A DNA stretch of 64,000 nt from Tetragonia tetragonoides (Eukaryota; Streptophyta; Magnoliopsida; Caryophyllales; Aizoaceae). Positions within the stretch are counted from its first letter, which is position 1, and every line of letters starts with the position of its first letter. The notes beneath the pieces are model-generated. The model saw only the letters and a list, made by a program, of their open reading frames with translations, was not told the DNA's origin and made no database searches. Positions 9,562 through 21,065 of this stretch are shown one piece after another. The position numbers and the translations under genes are program-made. Location: assembly GCA_038025085.1 (NCBI GenBank), contig CM076148.1:32160501-32224500 (forward strand), read 5' to 3'.

Positions 9562-12316
9562 TCAAATGGAATTAGTACCTTCAAGAGAGAGTTCTGGGTA
9601 CTTCTCGCGCATCATGGATTCAGCTTCTCATGTTGCCTCTTCTTGACCATGACGGCACCAGATAACTTTCACGATCGAAATGATCTTTGTACGAGTCGAG
9701 CGCTCTTTGCGGTCGGTGATCTCGATCGGACGTTCCTCATACGTCAAGCTCTCGTCATGTTCGATCGTTTCAGGTTGGACGACATGAGTTGGATCATGTA
9801 CGTATCGTTTCAGTTGAGAGACGTGAAAGACATTGTGGACCTTCTCAAGTTCCACAGGCAAAGCTAAACGATAAGCAACTTCACCAATCCTCTCTAGGAT
9901 TTCATAAGGTCCAATGTAACGAGGACTCAAGTTCCCCTTACGACCAAAACACATAACGCCCTTGGTAGGAGATACTAGCAAAAGTACCTTGCTTCCTACC
10001 TCAAATTCTTCAGGTCTACGACCTCTATTTGCATATGATTTCTGGCGATCTTGGACAGTTCGATGAATCACCTTCACAATGTCGACAGTCTGCTGGATCA
10101 TCTCAGGACCCAAAACTGCAGTCTCGCTAATGTCACTCCAACATACAGGCGATCTACACTTCCTACCATACAAGGCTTCATATGGTGCTCGATCGATGCT
10201 CGAATGATAGCTATTGTTGTAAGAAAATTCGATCAACGGAATGTGTTTATCCCACGAACCTTGATATTCGAGGGCACATGCTCAAAGCATATCCTCCAGA
10301 GTCTGGATTGTTCTTTCCGTCTGGCCATCTATTGCAGGATGAAAAGCGGTATTAAACTTCAATTTGCTTCCGAAAGCTTCTTGTAATTTCTGCCAAAAGT
10401 TAGAGAGAAATCTCGAGTCTCTATCAGAAATAATATCTTCAGGTACACCATGAAGTCTCATTACTTCCTTGACGTACGCGTCAGCCAGTTTCTCCATTTC
10501 CCACGTGTCATGAATTGGGATGAATCTCGCGACTTTCGTCAAATGATCCACAACCACCCAAATGGCGTTGTTCTTCTTTTGTGTCAAAGGTAAACCCATG
10601 ACAAAATCCATAGAAATCGAAGTCCATTTCCACGTTGGAACTTCCAGTGATTGTACCATTCCACCTGGTCTTTTATGTTCGATCTTGACTTTCTGACATG
10701 TCAAACACTTCGCTACAAACTCAGCGACATCTTGTTTCATGCCTTTCCACCAGAACACTTGGCATAGATCTTTGTACAGCTCCACCAGGATGTACAGAAT
10801 ACGGCGTATTATGAGCTTCACCCAGAATCTGACTTTTGATATCTGGGTCATTGGGTACGCAAACACGTTCTTGAAATATCATTATTCCATCTTGGCCCAA
10901 AGTGAAGTCCTCAGACCTACCATCGTCTTTGTGGTTTAGAATTCGCTGAAGATCCTCATCACCACTCTGTTTATCCTTCATCTCGTCTAGCAACCTTGGT
11001 CGAACGGTCATATGTGCTAAGGTACATTGAACGTCACCTTGAAACACAATCTCCACATCAAGACTTTGCAAGTCACGTATGATCTCCTTAGGAAGTACTA
11101 AAGCAGTGTTTAGAGAATGACGAGTCTTCCTACTCAAAGCATCAGCGACCACGTTCGCTTTACCCTCATGGTATTGGATATCAATATCGTACTCCGACAA
11201 AAGTTCTAGCCATCTCCTTTGGCGCATGTTCAATTCTTTCTGCGTAAAGATATACTTGAGACTCTTGTGATCAGTAAACATCTTGACTCCGGAACCATAC
11301 AGATAGTGTCGCCAAATCTTCAATGCAAATACCACGGTAGCAAGTTCTACATCGTGCGTAGGATAGTTATCTTCATGCTTCTTCAATTGTCGTGAGGCGT
11401 AAGCCACGACCTTTCCATGTTGCATCAAAACACACCCTAAGCCATGCTTAGACGCGTCACTGTAGACCTCATATCCTTCCATTCCTGACGGCAATGTCAA
11501 GATAGGTGCACTTGTAAGATGTTTCTTCAACTCTTGGAAAGCACTCTCACACTTGTCGGACCATACGAACTTTGTCGTTTTCTTCATCAAATTCGTGATT
11601 GGCTGCCCAATCTTTGAAAACCTTCTACAAATCTTCTATAGTAGCCAGCAAGTCCAAGAAAACTCCGAACTTCGGTCACGGTCGTTGGTCTTGGCCAATC
11701 TGTAACAGCTCGAATCTTCTCTGGATCTACGGCCACTCTATCCTTAGACACCACGTGTCCTAAGAAAGATACCGTGTCTAACCAAAACTCACACTTAGAC
11801 AACTTGGCGTAAAGTTGATGTCTTCGCAAAATCTCCAAGACAGTACGTAGGTGTTGCTCATGCTCCTCGGCATTCTTCGAATAAATCAGAATATAATCAA
11901 TAAAGACTACAACAAACTGGTCTAGGTAAGGCTGGAATGTACGGTTCATCAAATCCATAATCTTTGCAGGTGCATTTGTCAACCCAAAAGGCATCACAGT
12001 GAACTCGTAGTGCCCATACCTCGTCCTAAACGTTGTTTTCGCAATATCAGGCTCAGAAATCCTCAATTGATGGTATCCTGATCGTAGGTCTATCTTGAGA
12101 AAATAGACGCACCACGCAGTTGGTCAAACAAATCGTCAATTCTGGGAAGTGGGTATCGATTCTTGATCGTGATCTTGTTCAACTCGCGGTAGTCGATGCA
12201 CAGTCTCATACTACCATCCTTCTTCCGTACAAACAAAACAGGAGCACCCCAATGCGATACACTCGGACGTATGTATCCCTTTTATAACAAGTCCTCAAGT
12301 TGCGTTTTCAGTTCCT
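9562..12316 (-). pseudogene. Tekay chromovirus pol: RT, RNase H, integrase, chromodomain (decayed)
   Basis: In the minus-strand direction, RT starts around 12316 and is broken by a stop and frameshifts at about 12070-12300 (Fragments read GAPVLFV and [12 protein letters not shown]). The catalytic box reads [11 protein letters not shown], with Tyr where the second Asp of F-I-D-D is expected. RNase H (10900-11590) has [23 protein letters not shown] and ADALSR. Integrase (9900-10870) shows an H2C2-like region, SMDFVMGLP, SDRDSRF and GQTERTIQTLEDML; the frame breaks near 10285. At the C-terminus, IVKVIWCRHGQEEAT is a chromodomain core, but the next Trp codon is TGA instead of TGG (9628-9630). Residues continue in frame to a final stop at 9562. 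The chromodomain and sequence style place it in chromoviruses, probably Tekay/Del. It is not functional as it stands. Confidence 0.9.
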
Positions 12317-13012
12317 TCATCTCGTAGGTGTCATACGATACGGTGCTTTCAAAATTGGTGCAGAACCTGGAGCAAGCTCGATCATAAAATCGATAATACG
12401 TTGCGGAGGCATTCCTGGAATCTCTTCGGGAAACACATCAGCGTACTCGGAAACAACTGGAATAGGCTGCGGAGCTTCCGTCTCGCGACTCGTATCCACC
12501 ACGTGACATAGGTAAATCTCTTCACCCTTAGTCACGCACTCTTTAACCTTCATAGTAGCCATCACCTTCAGCTTAGGCTTGACCATAACTCCTCGGTAAG
12601 TGATCCTCTTACCTTTAGGTCCTCGCAAAGAAACGCGTTGTTCAAGGCACTCTAACTTAGCCCTATACTTGACTAACCAATCCATTCCCAATATCACGTC
12701 AAAGTCCTTCAAATCCATCTGAATCAAATCTGCGGGTAAATCAGAACCAGCTATCCTAATCGGACACTTTTCATACAACGCTTTACAATTAGCAATCGAC
12801 CCATCTGGCATCCTCATATTTGCACTATACACAGAACTAGGTTCTAATCCTATCTTAGATTCAAAGCATTTAGAAAGAACAGAATGCGTCGCACCACTAT
12901 CAAACAAAACAAAAGCGGGAAAAGAATGAACAAGAAAAGTACCAGCGATCATGTTCGGGTTTGCTTCTGCTTCATTGCGATTCATCACAAAAATTCTACC
13001 ATTAACCCCTCT

Positions 13013-13048
<36 letters not shown>

Positions 13049-14161
13049 CGACGCGGGATTAGCAGTAGCAGGAGCTTGAACTTGGTTGTTCCCAGCAGGA
13101 GCAGCATTGTTGCGGTTGTTGTTATTGTTGTAACCCCCGTTTCCATGGTAGTTACCACCATTACCACGATAGCCATTATTATTCCCACCACGATTGTAGT
13201 TGTTATCGCGGTTCTGCCCATTAGCATTCCTACCTCGGCTCCAGCATTCAGAAGCTTTGTAACCCGGTTTGTTGCACTCATAGCATTGCAACACTTCACC
13301 TCGGCAGTTCTTATCAGCATGCGTCTTGTTACAATGAGTACAAGGTGTATTCCTTCTAGCAATTATCGTAGCCCGATGACTATTCGAGTCACGATTCCTG
13401 TTTGCATTGTGGTTCTGACCACCTTGGTAGTTGTTGTTGCCATTCGGTCTTGGCCTTTTGTCACCATTGCTCGACTGCGATGGATTGCCTTCGTCGCGCT
13501 TGTTCTTTCCCAAATGCGTGTCACGATGTCCAGCAATCCTCTCCTGATTCAGGGCCTTGTTATAAGATTCCTGAAAAGTGATAGATTGTCCAGCGACAAA
13601 ACGTTGGATATCCCATTTCAGTCCATCCTCGAACCTTTCGATTCGCTCAGCTTTAGTTGTCAGCAGATTAGGAGCAAAGATAGCAAGCTCGTACAACTTG
13701 GCAGCATACTCGGCCACAGACAGCTTGGCTTGGCTTAACCCTTCAAACTCACGTTGCTTAAGGCATCGTAGTGCACTAGGGTAAAATCTAGCACGAATAG
13801 CTACCTTAAAACGATCCCAATTAAAGTTCGGTGTTGCAAGCAAATCAGTTCGCACATCGTTCCACCATTTGTTAGCTTCGCCCTTCAGATAGTACGTCGC
13901 AGAGCTAATCTTCATGTTGCTAGGCCGACTCGTAGCCAGGAACAACTTCTCAAACTCAATGATCCATGTCTCCAGCTTTGTGGGATGGGCACCACCTTCG
14001 AACGTAGGAGGTTTAAGAGCGTCAAAATCTCGAAAACTACGCGCTGCAGAGGCTTGTGCGGTTTCCATCTCCTCTTGGCGTGCCATTTGCCGTGCCATGA
14101 TCTCGACCACATTGGTCAGACCATCCTCGAGTCTAGCGATTCTATCGGCGTTGGTTGTCAT
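12317..14161 (-). CDS. Tekay chromovirus Gag-protease ORF
   Basis: Open for about 614 aa from the ATG at 14161 (MTTNADRIARLEDGL). The first in-frame Met at 14203 is less likely because conserved sequence begins at MTTNAD. Domains: a coiled-coil-like N-terminus, then the retrotrans-gag domain (about residues 60-200) with WIIEFEKLF, KWWNDVR and FKVAIRARFYP. An Asn/Gly-rich linker is partly coded by a GTT/AAC run at 13014-13048. A CCHC knuckle reads CYECNKPGYKASEC, preceded by CTHCNKTHADKNC. An aspartic protease follows, with VLFDSGATHSVLS and DVILGMDWL. The ORF then enters the start of RT (APYRMTPTR) and stops. Gag makes the particle; the protease would cleave the polyprotein. Confidence 0.88.
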
Positions 14162-14847
14162 TTCGTGAATCTGAGAATATAAAAGTAATGGTATGAACAC
14201 CATTCACACAATTTGCACATCTCGAACCATTTAGGTCTAATTGAGAGAAATAGCTTGTAATCGAAACCTTTCTCTTGACATTTAGCATATAGCATATAAG
14301 TTTCGAAGATCGACCTTACAGCGTAGGTCTAAGCAACATACTTGCTTTATTGTTCTCAGTTCTCATGCATAATAGTTCGATAGGCATGTAATACACTTTA
14401 GACATGTAGGTTTCACATGAATAGACAAAGATGTTCAAAATGCACATAAAGAGGCTCCATACCATTTTAGTAGGGAAATAGATAATCACACTTAGACTTA
14501 TTGATATGCTTTAGCACTTGGCTCACAAGAGAGTTGATAATGCTCAACAAAATTTTGCCATAAATTCGACATGGATTTCCCATCATGTCACGACAATAAG
14601 AGATAGCATTCATGCTTTTGGTCAACCATGCAAATATGTGACACAACAAGGATATAAATGAATCATAACGACTTTCATATAATCAAATGAAATAGTTTTG
14701 CAATAAGATAGATTGCAAAATAAATAAGAGTCACAAATATTTGTTGCTTAGGCAACTACACACCATCATCAAAATTGACCACGCAGGGTCATCACAAAAG
14801 TGGAATATTGTTTCTAACCAAACATCTAACTCTACTCAATAAAATAA
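14162..14847 (-). other. Spacer between the extra ORF and gag of the Tekay element
   Basis: AT-rich DNA with no supported ORF. It separates the stop of the upstream ORF (14848) from the gag start (14161). Possible roles are a subgenomic leader or an intron in the element RNA; no signal is clear enough to call. Confidence 0.4.
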
Positions 14848-17800
14848 CTAGACAACAACTGGGTTTTGCTTCGTTTCGGGAGGCGTATCATCATCATCGT
14901 CCCTCCTTCGCTTCACTTCCCTACATGGAGTGTAAAGATGTTCATCACTTTCGAACTTCTGAGGCATGAAGCGCCTTCTAAAGTTGTCCACAAGCTTTCG
15001 CTTCTTTGACCAGCAGCTTTCACAGATGTCTTTCAGAGCAGGCACTAGGACGTGATTAACCTTCCATTCGAACTCAGACAAACATAGTTCATTGCCAACA
15101 CCCTGAAAAGTAAGCGCCCAACGATTGTCTTTGCCATACTTCCCGTCGTTGATGTAGCCACTCCTCAGTACCACATCATCATACTTCTCCTTGAGACCTC
15201 TCCAACGATGCAGGTTGGGTAAGCCAGCTAGTAAGAGTTCTACCCACAAACCTAGGTGTATCCTCGTACGGTTCTCATACTCGTATCACTACTACAAAAG
15301 TGGGATACTACGTCGGTTTTTATACCGACGTAATAAAGGGGTGATGTAGTATGTGTACCCATATAACGTCGGTTTTTTACCCGACGTGGAAGGGCGGGGT
15401 ACGACATCGGTTTTTTACAGAAAACTGATGTGAAAGGTTAGGCTACAACGTCCGTTTTTTTTAAAAAACCGATGTTGAAGGCTTTGGTATGTTGTCAGTT
15501 TTTTGGTGAAGGCTGACGTCGTAGGCATAGATACGAAGTCGGTTTTTGGTATAACCGATGTGAAAAGCTGGGGTTTAACATCATCTTCATTTAGAAAACC
15601 GATGTATGAATGTTAAATTGAAGAACCTGCCCATTTACTTTTTTGTTTGAATAATAAATATTATTAGTAAATCACCAACAGAATAGGGGAGATTTCCAAA
15701 AAAAAAAAAAAAAAAAAAGTATACAGAATAGGGGAAACACAAATTGTGTCTTCTTATTTTTAATGGTGACACAATGACATTAACATCTGTTTTTGCAACT
15801 TATGCTTCATTAGAAACTTGTTGGTAGCTTTGAGCCCTTGAGAGCCTCAGTCCTATTGCTGCCTTGATCCTTCTTTCCCCTAGTTCTTCATAAATCTGTG
15901 TCACAATAAGCATAACATCAGACTCAAGCATAAAATCGAAGAAGGCTACTTAGAAGTGATGTACAAATTATAGCGATAAAGTTCTTCAAAATGATCCAAA
16001 AATAACAGACTCAAGGTCTCAAGCAAGGCATTACCCAGCAAATAGAGAGTCGAATCAGATTTAAGCACAAGTTAGAAACAAAAGAGAAATATGTTTCATC
16101 CATGCATCTGTATGTTTCTGTTTCTGCAGCCAGAACTCCTATTGATATGGAAATTGGGCAACACCAAAATCTAACACAGATATTGAGTGACAGGCTAGTA
16201 CTAAAGCACCAACTCCATGCCATGACATTCAGTTTCTTTGCCCACATTGCAAAAGCCCACAACTTTGATAAACCCAACAGATAATCACAGTAGCTAAATA
16301 CATAAATAAACTAAAGCGAGGTGAAACAAATAAACGAAGAGATTACCATAATCGAATCCAGAGATAACAACAAAAATAATCGATTTCCACTAACAACAGA
16401 TTCCATGCAATTTGAGGTGTACTTGTAATCTGATCTTCACCCCCAAGATGTGTATCAATCCTTGACTTCATAATATGAAAACAAAGAGTGCAAGCAAATT
16501 ATATCTTATTTTTTGTGCCTGCTACCTTTAGACACCTTCCCCCAACCCAAATATCCGGAAAATACACTAACTTAGACAGTAACTTGAAAGTGAACCTCTT
16601 ATTGCTTTCCTCATACAACTTGAAAGATTAGGGCCCATTGACCTCAACTTTTTAACTAGAAACCCCCAAAATTGGCTCAGTTTACATTTCTTTCCTTCAT
16701 GATAAATGAACACACACCAATAACAATTGAGAAAAGCAAGAACACAAGAAGTCCAAGCATAAAATAAAATAAAAAGAGGGAAAAGAGAAGGGAATCAGAT
16801 TCTACATCATCCTAGATCGAAGTAAGGTCGTCTGGCGACTTACGGTTAGCCGATTCACATCCATGGTTGAATTCAATTGTCTGTTTAAATTTTGATGTTC
16901 CAGTAAAGCCCATTTAAGAGGAAACCTGCATAAATTCAACAAATTAAGAGGAAACCCTAGAAATTCAGCAGATTAAGGGCCAACATTAAAAGTTATGTCG
17001 ATAAGTAAACTGAATGAAATCAAAAGCAAAGTACAAAAAATACCTACTAAATAGTGAATACACCATAAACTTGTACCAACTGAATTGGCATAAACACCTT
17101 TAATGCTTTTTATACTCCTTTCCATTCACTATTTGTATCTCCTCTATTTGTATCTCCTCGTAGTCCATCCTCGTAGTTGAGAGTTGTTACATGATATGCG
17201 TATCCATATCTCAGGGAACCTGCATATGAGTTACAGATTACATCAGAATAATTCAAGCCAAATCATTGACTAAACAAGATTTTGCATTTCAATTATGTCA
17301 AAACAATTTCTATGTCAAGCCATTAAGGCTACTTAGGGGGTGTCCCCATCTTCTCTAACGGTCCAACCCAACAACCACTTGCTGAACCCCATCTCCATCA
17401 ACCAACAAAACATGATCACCAACTAGCCGAGAAGGCCGAAGGTACATCTCAATACAACAGCAAATGAGTCACTGACTGGCTGACACAAAAACAGTGACAC
17501 CCAAGCAATGTCACTGGAACAATTAAGGGACATGTTTAATCCCACAGAAAAATTAGAAATCTTTTAGCAATTTATTTCACATAGGTACTCAACTTGGGGT
17601 TTAGATTTCAAGTACGTATAGATTTGAAAAATGTTTACAGCTCATAGCTTCCATTATGATTAGTCAATTAGTGGTGTCAAAATATGTACAACACATATCT
17701 GATCATCCAACCCCAAATTTTCCATAAACAGAAAGAAACTGCCCAAGACACTGGACATGGACTTTTTTTCCTAGATAAGAAATGTTTTTACAAATGAGAA

Positions 17801-20432
17801 GAAGTGAATAAGTACATAACATGAGGACAATATGTCCTCAAAAACAATAACAAAACTGGGGCTCCTTGAGAAAGATTTCTGGAGATCATTTATTTTGTTT
17901 TATTTTTTTCAGCAAGGTAATAAACATTTTTTTCCCTCCAAGTGGATCCCTGGAATCCCCATGGAGAACTGTCTGTCCACCACTGGCTAGCATCAAAAGA
18001 GTACCATGGCGACAAAGCAAACTGATGAACCGAGAGGAAAAAAAAAGCATATTCAATCCATAAACCATCAGAAGCTGCCAAGCCAATGGGAAACCCTCCT
18101 ATAGATGCACCAAATAGCTATGATCTTTCCTTTGCTAGCTAGTTTAGTATGAGGGAATCTTTTAGTAAATTGCACTTGAGCCAAAAGAAACATATATCAT
18201 ATATGCATGCAACTATTAAAACAGATCATAGTCATTGAAGCAATCCAAGGTAAACGATAATCAAAGGCATTAAAGCAAAGGAAGAGATTGCTTAAAGGGA
18301 ATTACTTACATATCTGGGCCACTTGAAAGTGCAATCTCAGTGATTCATTGCCTCAAACCAAACCAGCATTGAAAGACTGAAATTCATCACAGCCCCACAG
18401 ATAGATGGTTCGCTTTCCTTATAGAACAGAGAGATTACAACCCAATTGACCTCAACATTTTTACTAGAAACCCCCAAAATTGGCTAAGTTTACGTTTCTT
18501 TCATTCATCATGGTGTATTCACACTAGCAACAATTGAGAAAAGCAAGAACAAAATAAGTCCAAGCAAGAACACACACAATCAACAATAGAAATTTCATTG
18601 CCATCGCACAAGTATTCATTCTTTTAGTCAATATTAGCTCTTTAACGGTTGTTGTACCTACTAGCTGTTTGTTCTAGATACTAGCGATTAGTTGCTTGAT
18701 ACTAGTTGTTAGTTCCTAGTCTATCTTTTCTATAATTAGTCTGTACCTATATATCGTAATCTCTGTTACTGAATACAATACATCTTCACAAAAACTCTAC
18801 ATTCACAACTAAAAAAGCAAAGAAAAAATTTACTTGAAAAATAAGGAGCACGTTACACATTATTCACCTAAATTGAGTTTACAATATAGAACACCGTATC
18901 CCAGAATCTCTTGAAGATCGCACTAAAATTAGACAATTCAAAAGAGAAATTTTTTTACTCAATCTCACAAAGAAAATTAAAATCAGAGAGACAAATAGAG
19001 AGAGAGAATCACCGAAAGATATCCCAGCAAGCGTTTATTCGCAGACTAGAGTTTTGAAACTGATTCGTGAGAACTCAAATCTGGGTTTCGTAATTCTTTG
19101 GCGAAAAACCCAGATTTCCAGCTCAGTATCTTCCTTCTTTGCCATCCACTGTCTTCCTTGCTTCCATTAAAAATGGAGATTCAACACCTTTAACGGCAAT
19201 TTCGTGGGTCTTCAAGCGACTAATTGCAAAACAAAAAGTGGGAGGTTTCGAGGGTTTCGTGATTTGGAGTTAGATTAGGGGTTTTTGGATTCTACCCACT
19301 AAATTCACTATTGTCTTACATTCGTCTCTCGATTGAGACAGGTTTCAAGCCCAGAAACAAAAAGAACCCTAGTTTTGGGCGAGTAATTTTTCAAAAATTC
19401 TGGGTCAAACAAATTCGCAACTTGAGAAATTAAAAGAGATTGAGTGGTAAGATTTGGGGCTCCTTTTTCTAAGAATGGCTGAATGGGAGAGATGGAGAGG
19501 GGAGAGAGAGAAAGAAGAGAGAAAATGGAGTGAGTAAGACTGAGGAGTGATGAGTGGGTAGAGATGATAGGGTTAGGGCTGAGGATAGACGATGTAGTCG
19601 AAGAGATCTACTTTTGCCCATTTTCTTTTTCCTTTTTTTTCATGTCTATCACGTCAGTTAAACAAGGAACCCGACTTTAAATCCGCGATGTACAAAGTCG
19701 GCTTATTTAGAAAACCGACGTTGTAGCTCTAATCCAAATTGACACAACATACCACGTCCGCTTTTTAACAAAACCGACGTAGAAGTATTTCGCATAATTT
19801 ACAAGTTTGCTACCGCCTAAGTACCACGTCGGTTTTTTATGTGCCGACGTTGTATGGGCGATGTAGTTGCCCTTTATTGTAGTAGTGTATCGCTCGATTG
19901 TAGTGAATGCGCGATCGATGTAGGCACGGATGTCATTCAGCTCGGCATCAGTGGCAAAGAAAGGCTCCACAGGAGGAGACACATCAGCAGTAGGCGAAGG
20001 AGGTACAGATTTGTTGCCGCTTGCATCACCAATATCCTCTAAGTCTGGCATGCTAGGTGAATCAGGGACACCAGCTCCATACTCAAAACGCATCTCTAAA
20101 TCCACAGAGATTCGGACATCAGCAGGAGCATCTTCAACTTGAGGTTCGAACTCAGTAGGTTCCTCTTCAGAATCAGGATCCTCGTTAGCATCCAAGTCGT
20201 GATTAGGCTCTATTGGAACGTCATCGTCACGAGCATCAGGCGCGGGTTGGTCCACCTCGTGCGCGCCATTGACTTGCGCCACAAGGGCAGCCGCGGCCTT
20301 GTCACGCTCGTCGTGCGTTGGCTCGCTATCGGAGATGTCTACATACTCCACTTCGTTCTCGAGTGCAACAATCATCGCTAGTGGTTTTCTACCTCTAGTC
20401 GACTTCATCGCGGTCAAACGAGTAATTGCCAT
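14848..20432 (-). pseudogene. Extra ORF upstream of gag in the Tekay element, split by a CACTA element
   Basis: Two segments, 19891-20432 and 14848-15286, lie between the PBS and gag. Leaving aside the CACTA element and one copy of its TAT duplication, the reading frame is continuous across the site, with about 326 codons in all. The first half is strongly acidic (runs of Asp/Glu, Pro; begins MAITRLTAMKSTRGRK). The second half is basic and ordered-looking (WVELLLAGLPNLHRW, WALTFQGVGNELCLSEFEW), with a Lys/Arg-rich end. I do not recognise the family. It has no gag, protease or envelope signature. Known chromoviruses normally have nothing coding here, so it may be a lineage-specific accessory protein or a captured gene. 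Confidence 0.6.
15287..19887. mobile_element. CACTA transposon, 4.6 kb, non-autonomous
   Basis: The ends are CACTACTACAAAAGTGGG and, on the minus strand, CACTACTACAATAAAGGGC. The duplication TAT at 15284-15286 and 19888-19890 is perfect and of the 3-bp length typical of CACTA elements. Both subterminal regions carry many copies of ACGTCGGTTTTT and its inverse CCGACGT (15315-15610 and 19680-19860), the presumed transposase-binding repeats. The interior shows no recognisable transposase. A 5'-UTR-like minus-strand stretch at 19000-19560 and short ORFs near 17890-18090 could be captured gene pieces, but no family was recognised. Confidence 0.9.
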
Positions 20433-20610
20433 CTACAAAAGGGCAATCAAACAATAAGAACATTTAAATCACAATTAAGGATGATTTCAAGTAATTCCTA
20501 TCTTCGAGGACTACTACGCTCAACGGCTTTAATTACATTTTATTTTACCCAAAGTGAAACTAATCTTTATTAATTCATTTATTAAACCTATGCAACCTTT
20601 TAAACCTAGG
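20433..20610 (-). other. Leader of the Tekay element between PBS and upstream ORF
   Basis: About 180 bp of AT-rich sequence with no ORF. It carries the start of the genomic RNA downstream of the 5' LTR. Confidence 0.5.
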
Positions 20611-20622
20611 GCTCTGATACCA
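20611..20622 (-). other. Primer binding site (initiator tRNA-Met type)
   Basis: The minus strand reads TGGTATCAGAGC, the classical plant initiator-tRNA-Met complement, two bases after the LTR end. It fixes the orientation of the outer element as minus and locates its 5' LTR at 20625 and above. Confidence 0.9.
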
Positions 20623-20624
20623 TT

Positions 20625-21065
20625 TGTAACACCCCCGAATTCGCAACGATTTTCTGGGAACTATCGACGTCGCTATACACGACTCGACACCTCTGAACCG
20701 TCACAAACCCAGGGGAGTGCTAATGCAACATTTATCACTAAAGAGTAAATGCTAAGCAGAAAGGGAAACTAGGTATCAAAGGAAGCATCTAAACAAATTA
20801 AACATAAATATCAGAGTTGTCTATCCAACGGTCTTAAGTCCATTATAGTTTTATTACAACTTTGCCTTCAGGGGTATAAACCAAAAATCCCAAATATCCA
20901 AAGTAACCAATAATCAATAGTTCTATAGAAACGGCCCGCATTCAACCTTCTAGCAAACCGTCCTCACTCAGCTACACCTGCATTTTGGTTTCCGTGACGG
21001 AAACAAGGTACAGAAGAAACAAAAGAAAACAAAAATCAGATAAACTGAATAAACGTCATCCATAC
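20625..21065 (-). repeat. 5' LTR of Tekay element, PBS-proximal segment
   Basis: The LTR ends (in element sense) with GGGGGTGTTACA at 20625. It is interrupted at 21066 by the Tat element and resumes at 38568. The two parts add to about 2.69 kb. Confidence 0.85.

Noticed and set aside
12884..13738. 284-codon plus-strand ORF, Val/Ile-rich
   Set aside because: It lies antisense to the intact gag-protease ORF and arises from its Asn-rich codons.
17866..18086. Small ORFs inside the second CACTA element
   Set aside because: They overlap on both strands and show no recognisable transposase or captured-gene domain strong enough to annotate.
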